64,000 bases of DNA from contig CM017567.1 of the NCBI GenBank assembly GCA_007844125.1, forward strand, positions 44,183,013 to 44,247,012. Reading direction: 5' to 3'. The number at the start of each line of letters is the position of its first letter. Within the stretch, counting starts at the first letter, position 1. Both the position numbers and the translations under genes were made by a program. The DNA comes from Sinonovacula constricta. Its lineage: Eukaryota > Mollusca > Bivalvia > Cardiida > Solecurtidae. The notes beneath the pieces are model-generated. The model searched no databases. It worked only from the letters and a program-made list of their open reading frames with translations, and was not told where the DNA came from. Below, piece after piece: positions 1 through 10,885 of this stretch.

Positions 1-235
1 CACACCCAAAATGACCGCAAAATTTGAAGAGAAAATGTAAAGGCCGCAGTTTATACAGTTTATGATCATGATCGTAGCTTATCTTGTGTAAAATAACAAC
101 ATTTGCATGAACGCCGTACAATGGTTGGCGTGGTTATAGACAAGTCTAATAAATTAGTATTTGCGCTTTTGGCAGATTTGATAGGGCCAGCACAAACACA
201 GCTCTAGATCTCATAGTTTCTGACAGGAAATTTAG

Positions 236-469
236 AATAGATAAAACCGCTTTCTTTTTACTGTCAAAATTTACGTGTTGTATATTTCCGTAGCTGTTTT
301 TAGTATTCTTGTAGTTTCTGACAGGAACATGTTCAAAGCTTGTTACTCTATGACCTTTTTTGCAAAATAGTACCGCTCCTGATGGCCACAATCAAAACTC
401 TTTGACCAATCTTGTTAGATGATCTGCCAAGGAACATATTTACCAAATAATAAGGGTCGAAGGGTCCAG
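236..469 (-). repeat. Dispersed repeat, copy 1 (inverted relative to 1284-1535)
   Basis: Read on the minus strand this stretch matches 1284-1535 on the plus strand with many shared blocks, such as TTATTATTTGGTAAATATGT, CAAGATTGGTCA, GTCAGAAACTACAAGA and CAGTAAAAAGAAAGC. Translations of both copies share fragments (YYLVNMFL, VRNYK, SKKKAVLSI), but neither is an intact reading frame. I do not recognise the family. It could be a fragment of a transposon or a foldback pair. Confidence 0.7.
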
Positions 470-1283
470 ACTTTAAGTACTTATTAGGAGCATTATTCAC
501 CTTCTGTTTTGATACTACTTCATCGCTATTACTGTTTTGTGGCGGGAGTATGCAAATGCATGTCATTATGCTTGTCATTTTGAAGACGATTGTTTACAAA
601 AAATGTATCTGCGCCGTATGTCTGAATATAATGTAAAGTATTCAGAGATGCGTGCTTTTTAGGATTTGCGTATTCGTAAGAAAATATTGTCATTATTTCA
701 GCTGGCTGTCAAATTAAAATGCACTATACTAATATAGCTGCATATATATAAAGCAATTTAAACAAAAACAAAAACTTAATGGGTATTTTGTCAATATAAA
801 TAAAAGCGACTTGGTTACAGCTTTGGGTATGAACAAGACATATACAACCACGCAATTTGAACTGTAAAAAAATGTTTAATTGTGTCGCTATGGAGACAAT
901 CAGTGTATTTATTTAAAGTGACTTGTGCGACATTTGCAGTCCGATGATATATAAGTTTAAACGTTGTGTTTCAATGAAGTGTGTCTCTTGTAAAGAAATA
1001 TTTAACAAATGCACAATTGACTAATTATTACCAAGTCTCTTGAAAATGTGACAGCAAGCACTATGGAATGCTTCGGAACAGTAGTCGCATCTTGCGACAG
1101 TGGCAACTGGTGTAGTTAAACTGTCGTACACATGTTTTTGTTAGATTGACCTTGCTCTCCCATACTATACAACTCCGATTTAAATGTTATGGAAATGTAT
1201 AAGCAGAAGGTTAAGAGTCGAGAACCGAGATTCACTTAACCACGGGATGTAAAGTCATTCTCGTTATATGCTTGTTACATCAT
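470..1283. other. AT-rich spacer between the inverted repeat copies
   Basis: I see no gene, RNA or tandem repeat here. The stretch would form the loop if the flanking copies act as one foldback element. Confidence 0.4.
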
Positions 1284-1535
1284 ATGGACCATTTGTTCGA
1301 CATTTATTATTTGGTAAATATGTTCCTTAGGAGGTCATCTATCAAGATTGGTCAGAGTTTTGATTGTCAAACTATGCCCATCAGAGGCGTCATTACTTTG
1401 CAAAAACAGCCATATAATAATAGTATAATTGAAAATGATCCCGTCAGAAACTACAAGAGTACTAAAAAAAGCTGCGGAAACATACAAAACATAGATTTTT
1501 ACAGTAAAAAGAAAGCAGTGTTATCGATTACGCTA
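1284..1535 (+). repeat. Dispersed repeat, copy 2
   Basis: This is the plus-oriented partner of 236-469. Small indels separate the two copies, including extra sequence around AACAGCCATATAATAATAG here, so the duplication is not recent. It ends about 20 bases before a long T run. Confidence 0.7.
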
Positions 1536-1551
1536 CAAGTCATTTGTATAA

Positions 1552-1553
<2 letters not shown>

Positions 1554-1595
<42 letters not shown>
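1554..1595. repeat. Homopolymer run, T x 42
   Basis: This is an uninterrupted run of 42 T. On the minus strand it is a 42-A tract, so it may be the poly(A) tail of an old retro-insertion extending rightwards. I could not find target duplications to support that. Confidence 0.9.
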
Positions 1596-1599
<4 letters not shown>

Positions 1600-2043
1600 G
1601 GCTTAAAGTGTGTGCGTATAAGCTTTTTTAAAATTCTCCTTTAGGGGCCAGTGTATTTTTGACCGCTTATGACGCGATTGTTTAAAACCAACCAAACAAA
1701 TTAAATACATACAAAAATCAACTTCTGTCTTTTCATTTCCTAACGGAAGTTAATGAATTTTTCAGAATGAGAATCGGTTTTAATACGCGAACCCAAATTA
1801 GAGAAAGTACAAAATTCGCATAATTTCCGTTGATACTTTCTTAGAACCATTTAGTAAACACACAACAAAGGGATGTAATTATATCTATTTAATGTTGTTT
1901 TTTTTTGTGCATTTAGTCGGTGTACCCCCTTCTTGTTTATGTAATAAGATGTTAGGCATACCACGATGAAATGCACAAAAGTAACATTAAATCCTTAATA
2001 AACCTAGATGTTCAAGTGATTATAGCGTGTAAAACAGATATCT
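1596..2043. other. Unassigned AT-rich sequence
   Basis: No gene or repeat structure is visible. If the T run is a poly(A) tail read on the minus strand, the body of that retro-insertion would lie here. Confidence 0.3.
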
Positions 2044-2260
2044 ATTAAATGCAGCTTTATGAATGCACAACTTCGCGCAGGTATATCACTCAGTGACTAG
2101 AGGGCATGATATTCGAACGAGTGTTCCATTGACAATGCGTTATATATAAGGTATCTATCTACAGGTAATAGCAGAAGGCATTAGTTTCATGTAAGCATGT
2201 CAGTCTACTTTTCTGCGCGCGTTTTGAAAAGAATGGCGAAGACGGGATATAAAGTCAAAA
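2044..2260 (+). repeat. Dispersed repeat shared with 26117-26390, copy A
   Basis: It aligns in direct orientation to 26117-26390. Shared blocks in the same order are ATTAAA.GCAG.TTTAT.AATG, ATATCAC.CA.TGACTA.AGGG versus CTATCAC.CA.TGACTA.AGGG, GAGTGTTCCA.TG.CAATGC.TTAT and AGCAT.TCAGTCTA. The two lie 24 kb apart, so this is an interspersed family. I do not recognise it, and no coding potential is visible. Confidence 0.6.
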
Positions 2261-4073
2261 TATTGGGGTATAGTGATGACGGAATGAATAAGTGAAAGTT
2301 CATTTTGAACTCCGTACATTATTTGCATACCTTTAATCGCTTTCATCGTTAAACATACACAAGAGGTCCTTAGTCATGCCCACAGAAGTCCTATAGGGAG
2401 GTAACGACATGTCTCTAAACGGGTCACGTTCATAGTCGCCTTTAAGCTTTCATAAATATTTGGAACGGGATTTTTAGAACGTTAATAAACTGTGTTGGAG
2501 GGGGTGCATTCTAAGGAAGTTGTAATTCGTACCATATGTTGTTGTGTTGTTTTGTGATTGTTTTAAGAATTGTAGGGTTGTAACTTAAAATATCTAATGT
2601 GGACAAAACTATTGCCAATTATCAAAGCTAAAAACGATAAATATAAGAATCTGGATACATATTTACCCAAAGGAGGCCATTTGATTCTTTCATGAATTGC
2701 CAGTTTTACTGAATGAGCCTGGCTATTTCTCGTATTAGCACCCTTAGATGGATCGTCTCCAAGTAGTTTTGAACGTAATATATAAACAATTTGATTTACA
2801 GTAACCTTTTAGCAGAATAGTGTTATTTTAAGGTGCCGAATTACCTTGCTTTTTAACCGAAATGTTTGCTCTGAGGATTTCCATCTATATGCGCTGTTTC
2901 TGGGTTTTCGCTTTAGCAAAATGGGGTCCGTGTTGATTTTTCCCGAAAATGAACGTTGTGCGGAAACAGTCTCCTGTCTATGGAGAATCGTATCTGCGTG
3001 GAAACTGTTTTCTGTCTACGGACAATGCTTTTTTGATGGCCTCAGAATATATTTAGTGGGTAGTGCATCGTTGCGGCGCCTCTAAATCGCTTCTGATTTC
3101 AACCAAATGGATGGAATTCTTTCGTTAACGTACATTGTCATGATATTGCCCTCCGCCTACACTTTTTCAGTTATCCAGTGACGGTGACCCGTTTTACAGT
3201 CATATATATTTTACTTACCGGTATTTTATATGCTTAACAAATGATTTGTCTATAGCATCCAAACATTATTCGTTCCACACGATGACTTGTAGAAAATGTC
3301 TGAGAAAACAACAGCTCAAAATATATGAAATGCAGAGGTACAAAAATATATACATATAAAAATAAAACAGCTTACGACTATTCCTATGAAATAAACGATT
3401 TACAAGTATCCAGATGGGTGCCCATTTCTTAAACGTTCCTATACGTTTTTCCTTATACATATAAATAATGAAACCTCGTTATCTCTACCTTGGATAAGCG
3501 AGATTCCATGCATATGTCGATGCGATTTCGCGTTACCGCCTTTAACTGCTGTGCATTAAATGTTATTTCCTGTTCATATGTCGATGGTAATACTTCATTA
3601 CTCGATCTAACTTTTTCCTTTACTCTTTCCCGCCATCAATTTTTCAACTAAATTACGATTCATTTGACGAAACGCCCCGATATGACCAAGCGCTCGCGAA
3701 GGTATCTGCACGCCGTGATAGACTTGAATGAGAGACGCGCGACTCGAGAGGTGTGAAAAAAATTAAGGCAGAATTTTGTCGTATTGAGTATTTATAAATC
3801 CAACTGATTGGTTGTGTTGTCATACACTGAACATGTCTGACTATGTCTCCCGTTACAGCGCTGAACAATCCAGTGAAGGGCCGGTATACAATTTCAGGAA
3901 ACTAAGAGTAATGCTTCCAATCATCGCACACCTAGGATCAATTCATCTTAAAGGCAAACATGTCACAAGAACATGTTTTGTAGTACAAAAGTCGATTTAG
4001 TTTTTTTCCGAATGTGTGGATAGATAAACCTAATGTTGCACATTCTACATGAGTTCATGACTGACTTAGTGAG
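2261..4073. other. Non-repetitive AT-rich stretch, no gene recognised
   Basis: Only short open frames of less than 85 codons occur, on both strands, without recognisable domains. I see no tandem repeat or RNA gene. Confidence 0.4.
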
Positions 4074-4802
4074 GTGGTCCTCTTAGTGAGTTCATACAAA
4101 TCAAATCATTTTTGCCAGCTGTGTCGCTTAAACGGTAGTTTCCGTATTAAAGATATGTTTCGAATTAGATGTTCTCAACATCTTCTTTTCCGTAATGCAA
4201 GCGGATTCTTTACTGATGTGTTTAAAGCACTGTCATGCTATGGAATAGACGAATATTTCATTCAATATGCAACATGCGCAGAATTCCCCAGCAAGATACA
4301 TTGGAAGAAAATAGTTTCAAACCATATATGGGCTCGAGTTATTAGCGATTGGTTCTCCCGTATATGTCAGGCAGAATTTAATCGTTTTAGAAGCATACAT
4401 TGTTCATATGACTTGTGTGATGTATGGTATTTTGCTTATAAAAGGCCTAAGTGTTTAACTTATTGTTTTGCTGTTGTCAAGTTTATATCGTATACAACAT
4501 TAATGATTGACCAATGTAAATATTGTAATAATTTGTTATTAGTTACGTCACTTGCTGACCACACAATTATAGACTGCCAAGGAATGCGCGAACTTCGCGT
4601 CATGTTTTATAATAAGCTCTTTACAACATTTGGTAGTGTTGTATCCAATTACCTTTTAAGTATGAGTACCTCAAACTTAGTTAATCTTTATTTGGGGTTA
4701 AGGAACCCGTTTCTTGCATCTCTTCTTGAAGCAAAATATGAAGACTTCATGAGCATTGCATTTCATTATATATATTTATTATGGCAGCGTTTACATTTGT
4801 AA
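4074..4802 (+). pseudogene. LINE ORF2 C-terminal fragment with a zinc-knuckle-like motif
   Basis: A 242-codon open frame resembles the region downstream of the reverse transcriptase in endonuclease-type LINEs. Around residues 145-167 it has a C-x2-C-x11-H-x4-C spacing (C at CKYC, then H and C in a ...DHTIIDC context). This recalls the CCHC-like motif near the C terminus of many CR1/Jockey-group ORF2 proteins. No RT core lies upstream, so the element is 5'-truncated, which is usual for LINEs. The first ATG is only the first in-frame one and need not be a true start. After the stop, about 600 bp of AT-rich sequence leads to AATAAA near 5412 and an AT-rich tail, consistent with a LINE 3' UTR. 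The family call rests on the motif and on context, not on a search. It could be an unrelated Cys-rich ORF. Confidence 0.5.
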
Positions 4803-5432
4803 ATACTTATGTGTGTTGTTTCTATTCTTTCATTTAATTTCTATTTCTTGTTCATGTATTGACTAAAGTAAATTGTAGTCTCAACATATGCATTTTCAGT
4901 AATGAACGCTCTTCTTGTTTTTCGTTTCGGCAAGTTTGAGCATTTAATTGTGAGTGCATAAAATATCAAATATCAGTTATTTTTTACATTTTATTCATGA
5001 AGATTTCATGCTTAGATCTTGCTTCCACAAGATCTAATTAGGTGAAATTAATCATTATATTAATTTTTGTATTCATTAGCGTTAAATAGCTTTACTGCTG
5101 ATTCCTCACTTGTATACATATATATGTACATATTTTATTCATCTTTTTTTCCTAACATATATATGTGTATGGTTTTGTGTGTGTGCGTGCGTGCACGCGT
5201 GAGCGCGCGAGCTTGTGTGTGTGTGTGTGTTTGTCTGGGTGTGTTTGTATCTATCTGTGCCTTTTTGTACATTGGTGCTGTATATTAATCCTTTTCATTG
5301 TTGTTGTTTCTTTCCTTGTATACTCACCTTAACTGTGACATGTTAGATGTTCATGTTGTAATTGCATTTATGTATGTGTATTTGTAATGTACTCTTCTAT
5401 AAAAAGGAGGAAATAAAGATATATATATGAAA
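4803..5432 (+). mobile_element. Probable LINE 3' UTR with GT-rich microsatellite
   Basis: AT-rich non-coding sequence follows the LINE C-terminal frame. It holds a (GT)n/(GCGT)n stretch at about 5176-5250 and ends with a GGAGGAAATAAAGATATATATATG context that supplies an AATAAA signal and a dinucleotide tail. The assignment as the element's 3' end is inference. Confidence 0.4.
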
Positions 5433-5867
5433 TCGAAATAACTAAGTTTCATTGCATATGTATCTTTTCATTATGATTTGATGCCGACTTAATCCATTTG
5501 GCTGTGTATTCTTAATGGCTACTCCTTTATCACCTATGCTATTTCCGAATGCGGGGTAAATCTTTTTTGTAACCATGCGAGTTCTCAACCGAGTCTTATA
5601 AGAGATAGTTAATAGTTAATTTTACACAGAGATGTCGTAGGGGAAGATGTTGTAAGTAAAACAATTAGTCAAACTTGATGCAAATGGGCTTACTGAACTG
5701 CCACTGGTCAGTAATGCTCTAAATCCCCACCCCCTCCTTTCCGGATACCATCGCAGTCTGAGGCTGTGTCCAGCCGGCTAGACCCATCCCACCGCCACTT
5801 TAACTTTAACGCCCCACTGTAATCACGGGGTGAGGGCAGATAAGACCACATTTCAATGTTCATGTAA
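5433..5867. other. Flank of the Harbinger element
   Basis: No gene is seen. TAA at 5865-5867 is the left copy of the proposed target-site duplication. Confidence 0.4.
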
Positions 5868-5894
5868 TAGGGCCATTTCACCAAGGATTGTTTT
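5868..5894 (+). repeat. Left terminal inverted repeat of the Harbinger element
   Basis: It begins TAGGGCCATTTCACCAAGG and is the inverse of the right end from position 6 inward. It lies directly after the TAA duplication. Confidence 0.85.
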
Positions 5895-5927
5895 GATCCC
5901 GAGAGTACCGGATCTCTTTTTTAGTCG

Positions 5928-6377
5928 ATCGGCCCTATTTTTGCAAAATAAGTCGGGAACCTGCGTGCACTAACGTGCACTAACGTATACCTTCGGGTCG
6001 GGTACCTAAAAAGTGATCGGCTACTTTTTTTAAACAAGTTGAAAAACAGAAGCCGATCAAAACAGTCGGCCCGTGGTCGCCTTGGTCGTCCGAGGGTCCT
6101 CTGAAGGTCCACTTGTCTCGCCCGCCCTCTGGAGCCCTCTTGAGCCTTCTGGGGCTTTCGTTTAGCCTCTGCCGCTCTCTTCCAAGGGTCGTGCGTAGTG
6201 TCATCGGAGTGTAAGCACCCGACTATCAGCAGATCCTCGGACGACCAGCCCGCATGGCCCCGTAAATGCTCGTAAGTGCCCGATCACACATGCAGATAGC
6301 CGACTTTCACCCGCTCTTTGCGCGAGAGTGGCAGAGGATGTCCAAGAGTAGCCGATTAAGAACCGAGACAAGCCGAT
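5928..6377. promoter_or_regulatory. Left subterminal cluster of GCCGAT/ATCGGC motifs
   Basis: Five copies of GCCGAT in either orientation lie at 5928-5933, 6016-6021, 6052-6057, 6351-6356 and 6372-6377. Four more lie in the right subterminal region. A short direct repeat CGTGCACTAA occurs twice near 5964-5984. Clustered short motifs near both ends fit binding sites for a transposase or its accessory DNA-binding protein. That role is inference. Confidence 0.4.
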
Positions 6378-6387
6378 TAGGGCGACC

Positions 6388-6397
6388 TATATAAATA
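6388..6397 (+). promoter_or_regulatory. TATA box of the MADF gene
   Basis: TATATAAATA lies 72 bp upstream of the ATG at 6469, in an otherwise GC-rich leader. The transposase gene has a matching TATA box in mirror position, which supports a real promoter. Confidence 0.6.
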
Positions 6398-6468
6398 GGG
6401 GTCCCAAACAGCAGCAGACCATAACCAGCTTCGACACCTAACGCGCAACACCTCTACAGACCAACGCT

Positions 6469-8281
6469 ATGACCAAGGGAAAAAAGACCGGCCAGGGGAA
6501 GAATGCCAGAACTATGCCTCCACGAATTCCAACGCCGCCGGTTGCTGAGGTTCCGGTCGAGGTTCCGGTCGAGGTCGAGGATCCGTTGGAGGTTCCGGTC
6601 GAGGTTCCTGCTGGTCGAGTTCTGCCTCCCCTCCCCGAAGAAAATACAGCTCCTCAGAAAAAGAAGGCAAGGAAGAGTGTCACCATGTCTGCCACTGAAG
6701 AGAAGGATTTGGTGGACTTTATCCAACAGAACCCCTGCCTCTACGACAAGTCTAAGAGGGATTGGCTCAACAAAACGGTCAGAGATGAGCTGTGGGGGAC
6801 CCAGGCAGAAGTGATGCAACGTCCCAGAGAAGAGCTGACTCTCTGGTACGAGTCCATCCGGACCCGACTCTCTCGTCTGAGGAAAACCAAGTCCGGCCAG
6901 GGAGCAGTCCGTATCACAGACAGAGACCAGTAAGTATCTACAATTACTTAATTGACAGTTTTATTTGCAATGTCTTTCATATGTTGCAGTAATGTTTACT
7001 GTTGAAATTAGTGAAAGGGGCAAATTTTAATCAATACAATGGTTAATATTCGCTGTACGAATTATCAATCAAATATTTTGACCCGTTCTTTCTTATTTAC
7101 ATAAAACTTGTGCTGCGTCGGGAATTTGGTTCAGTATACAAGTGTATCATGTGTGGAAATATGTTGTTGCTGTTTATATAATTTTTCTTTTAATTTGTCT
7201 TTTCAGATGGATCCTGGACAACTTCTCCTTCCTGATCTCCCACATGATAGAGGTTCCAAGGAGGAACACTGTATCTATGTATGCGAAGGCGACCGCTGCA
7301 GCTGCAGCGCCCCTGGCCGCGGCCTCTACTTCGACCTCCGTAGAGGTGATCCCTGACGACTGCATCCTGGATGTTCAGGGGATGCCCGACATTCCACCCA
7401 TTCAACCAACGTCAGAGTCTTTTGAGCAGCGACGCCCGTCTCACACCGAGAGAACTACGACCAGCCACAGGGGCAAGAAGAGGCCAACTCCCGGCGCCGA
7501 CGACTCTACTAGTACTGACAAGCGCGCCATTGATGAGATGCAGTCTCAGAGGGAGCAGAGCAGCGAGCTAGCCCAGCTCTCCAGGGATCTGCTGCAGACA
7601 ATTCGGCCCACCACCAGCCTAGACAAGCATCACATGTGCGGCTACCTGTCCAGTCAGTTCAACGAGGTACGCCCAGAGATCTGGAAACGTTACAGGGCCA
7701 GATTCTTCCTGCTCTGCGAGGAGATGGTAGCGGAGAATGACGCAGCCAACGCCGCCGAACGTCAGAGTCAGCCTCCGCAGCAGCAGCCTCAGAAGCCTCT
7801 GGAACGGCAGCCTCTGCAACAGCAGCAGCTTCCGCAGCAGCAGCCTCTGCAACGGCAGCCTCTGCAACAGCAGCAGCCTCAGCAGCAGCAGCCTCAGCAA
7901 CAGCAGCCTTTCCAGCAGCAACAGCATGTGCAGAACGAGTGGCAGCCTCCCCCTAGCCAGTGGGGCACCCAAACGTATCCTGGAGTGACTCCCTGGAATT
8001 CCATGGACTACGAATGGGTGCAGCGCACGTTTCCTACACAGACAGTGACCAGATCGTCGCCCAGGTCACCTAGCTGCCCACCGTTTAGGACACCAACCCT
8101 TACCACTTTGAACACACCGCAGCTTCCTTCCCAGGGAAGCGCTTCCCGGATTAGCTTCAACGATTCATTCAGCTCCTTGCTCAACCAGAACCGAGACTCG
8201 CAGGACAGCGTGGTAGACCAAGTTGTCGACGACCAACAGTCTGATGATTCTGATGACCAGCCGCCCTCTGATGACCAGTAG
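6469..8281 (+). CDS. Harbinger accessory MADF/Myb-like DNA-binding protein, two exons
   Basis: Exon 1 is 6469-6929 (donor CA|GTAAGT) and exon 2 is 7207-8281 (acceptor TTTTCAG|ATGG). The join keeps frame through a split CAA codon and gives 511 residues. Residues 28-48 hold acidic V-E-V-P repeats, and KKKARK (64-69) could be a nuclear signal. Residues 78 to about 175 read as a MADF/SANT-like domain (EEKDLVDFI, CLYDK, then W.ESIRTRLSR), with its end across the intron (WILDNFSFLISHM). A second conserved-looking block (FNEVRPEIWKRYRARFF) is at about 304-320. Glutamine-rich repeats fill 340-394 and the last 20 residues are acidic. In PIF/Harbinger elements the Myb-like protein binds DNA and aids nuclear import and recruitment of the transposase. 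I infer the same here. A polyadenylation signal ATTAAA follows at 8392. Confidence 0.85.
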
Positions 8282-8391
8282 TGATAAAAACAATCTGTCT
8301 GACATTTGGATTATTTGAACAAGCATTGCCTTTCGGTTCCAAAAGAGACTTTATGTTGTAAATATGCTACTAAATTGTTGTGTTGTTCATT

Positions 8392-8397
8392 ATTAAA
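8392..8397 (+). terminator. Candidate polyadenylation signal of the MADF gene
   Basis: ATTAAA lies 111 bp after the stop codon and is the first good hexamer on the plus strand. Confidence 0.4.
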
Positions 8398-8547
8398 CTT
8401 TTGAAAATGTTCATCAAATGTCTTTGTTCTATTAAAAAAAAGTGTTGATAATGGCAACAAAAAAGAAACCAAATTAAAGGGGAACTTCAATAATTATTTT
8501 CTTCTTTTTTGGTGGTTGACAAAAATGAAATGAAAAACACAAACAAG

Positions 8548-8553
8548 TTTATT
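8548..8553 (-). terminator. Candidate polyadenylation signal of the transposase gene
   Basis: On the minus strand this reads AATAAA, 184 bp after the transposase stop at 8737. The two 3' UTRs converge in the 455-bp gap between the genes and may overlap. Confidence 0.45.
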
Positions 8554-8736
8554 AACTAGATTAGCCCAATTTACAGCTTCAATTTAGTTAGTGAACTTGT
8601 GTTTTTTTATTTGATTTAGTCACTGATTTTTTGGAAGAATAGGGCCTTATTAAGTACAAAGATATTAACAAAGTCAAAACAGTATATAAAAGTATTTTAA
8701 TAGACAATTTAAAATAGACACAGAATGTCAATATCT

Positions 8737-10306
8737 TTAGTTGTCTCTGGGCTGAAGAGCTCTATCCTGCCAAGGAACCGATCCAGCTGGACTGTTGAAG
8801 TAGTGCTTGAGATAGTCCCTCTGGTTCTTTCCTTCAACATTGTCCCTGTTGTGGCCAAGATTTTGGGCAAGGTCAGGCATCGCAGTTCCATTTCTCCACT
8901 CTCCTGGGATAAGGTTATGGTCTTCATCTTCCTTATCCATTTCTGCATTCTGCATCTGTGGGTATCTCATCCTCATGATGTTGTGAAGAATCACACTTGC
9001 TTCAACATTCAGTCTGCCTACTTCAGGGGTCACTTGCATAGGCGTTAGCATGCACCGCCACCGGCTAGCCAAAATCCCGAAGGCGTTTTCCACAACACGT
9101 CTGCCTCTGGATATCCTGTAGTTAAAGATGGCCTCCTCTCTGCTCAAACCTCTTCTTGAGTAGGGCTTCATCATGTAGTTACGTAAAGCAAAGGCATCAT
9201 CACCCAGAAAGAAGTAGGGCAATTCAACGTCGTCGTTGGGCATTGGCGCTGGAGGAGGCAGATTCAGCATACCTTGTTCAATGCACTCCTTCAGTTCTGA
9301 TGCATTGAAGATCTGCGAGTCAGACATATGTCCATACCCACCAACATCAATCCACAGAAATCTGTAGTTGGCATCGACCAGAGCCATCAGTACCACAGAG
9401 CAGAACTTCTTGTAGTTATAGTACAGCGACCCACTGTTAGGAGGTTTCCTGATTGCGCAATGCTTACCATCCAGAGCTCCAAGGGCGTGTGGCACATTCC
9501 ACCTCTTCTGAAATTCATCAGCGATTTCTTTCCATTCTTCAGCAGTTACAGGACAGGGGATTACTTCATCTTTGTACTCTTCGACAATGGCCTTGGTCAC
9601 AATAGGAATGAAGGCAGCAACTGTATGGCGTGACACTCTGAAAGAATAGGACACTGTTGTGTAGCAATCACCAGTCGCCAGGTATCGCAAAGTTGCGGCC
9701 AGTTTCACCCCAGGATCTATCGCCAGCCGGTAGTTGGTGTCCATCTTATGTATACGTGGGCCAATTCGAGCCAGCATCTCATCATACATCTCTGGAGGCA
9801 TGCGCAGAAAGTTTCGGAAAGCAACAGAATCACCGACCCTCATCTCTTGCATCAGTGCATCGTATTGGCCATAGTGTAGTCTTCTGTCATCACCCAGCCA
9901 GGGAGCACACCAAAACCTGGAAATATACGAAATATAAGAAATTTATTCAGAACAATATCAATACCACAGAATTGTAATGAATCAAACACATATAGAAATC
10001 CTTATATATATTTACTCAAAGTAATTATAAATAATAATAAATGTACAAATTAATACCAATGCCAGAGAACTATAAAATCTTTATAATAAAAAAATAAACT
10101 GCAAACTTTTCTCAGAACAGGTACTGAAACAAAAAACAGGTGAAAAACCTTTAACAATTCACAACAACTTACTTCTTTTTAGCATATCTTCTCTTGACCC
10201 TGTTCCTCCTCCTAAGCATGCGTTCCAGTCTTGTTACATTTTGCTGTGCTATAGCACTACGAAGTTGTAAAGATACAACCAGCCCCAGCACTGCTTGTTG
10301 GTCCAT
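8737..10306 (-). CDS. PIF/Harbinger DDE transposase (HARBI1-like), two exons
   Basis: Exon 1 runs 10306-10173 (donor AA|GTAAGT) and exon 2 runs 9916-8737 (acceptor TTCCAG|GTTTTGG). Joining through a split AAG codon gives 437 residues, a normal length for HARBI1-type nucleases. The N terminus is basic (LRRRNRVKRRYAKK). The usual R-R..G.Y..L..E.R segment is at 55-73 and a helix-turn-helix-like stretch at about 122-158. Catalytic motifs of the DDE_Tnp_4 fold are in order: GALDGKH with D194, a GGYGHMSDSQIF block with the likely second D at 244, GDDAFALRNYMMKPY near 284-297, and R.VVENAFG with E321. It should cut and paste the element at TWA sites, in the nucleus. The 45-residue first exon is an inferred exon. 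The frame from 9915 down is open and beyond doubt. Confidence 0.93.
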
Positions 10307-10355
10307 GACCTTCACTGGCTTGTCAGAAAATGATGAAAGGCTTCGATCTGGCTCG

Positions 10356-10364
10356 ATTTATATA
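10356..10364 (-). promoter_or_regulatory. TATA box of the transposase gene
   Basis: On the minus strand TATATAAAT lies 50 bp upstream of the ATG at 10306, in a GC-rich setting like that of the other gene's promoter. Confidence 0.6.
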
Positions 10365-10391
10365 GTCGGGCCATAAAAACACCGATCTCTC

Positions 10392-10879
10392 GCCGATCTG
10401 GGCAAATTTAGTCGGCCAAAGATCGTTTAAATCGTCCGAAGAACGTTTACTTTCGGGTTTCTGCGGCTACCTGTGTCAACATAAGGCTACATTCGGCCAC
10501 TCTCGCGCGAAGAACGGCGAAAGAACGGCGGACATCGGACGCAGAGCGGCCGAAAGCGTCCTATCTCGAGCCGGGATCGCCCATTTTCGGTCCCTCTCGG
10601 CCGAACAGCGCACGAACATCGCTCACTTGCGCACGAAATGCGGGTCTCTACCGGGCCTTTGTCTTGTACCTGCGGGTACTTGCGCGTACTTTCGCATACT
10701 TGCGCCCCTGAAACGTGTCGATCGCTCGAGGAACGTCCGTGAATCGTCCCTCGCCGTGGTTCATTGGTCGGGATTCAATCGGCTTAAAAAATGGGGACGA
10801 TTGGAGGCGATTCAGAACGACAATCTGGCCGATCAAAAAAATAAATCATCGGGGATAATCTGGTACAGATCGGGCCGAT
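10392..10879. promoter_or_regulatory. Right subterminal cluster of GCCGAT/ATCGGC motifs
   Basis: Copies lie at 10392-10397, 10778-10783, 10828-10833 and 10874-10879. Between 10671 and 10706 a GTACTTGCG-like unit is repeated about three times. This mirrors the left end. Confidence 0.4.
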
Positions 10880-10885
10880 TGGATA

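Noticed and set aside
146..578. Two small minus-strand genes
   Set aside because: They fall in the degenerate inverted repeat, whose other copy is frameshifted. No domain is seen.
2846..3085. 79-codon plus-strand gene
   Set aside because: No supporting motif or context.
8709..9048. Frames on either strand overlapping the transposase
   Set aside because: They are shadows of the transposase coding sequence in other frames.
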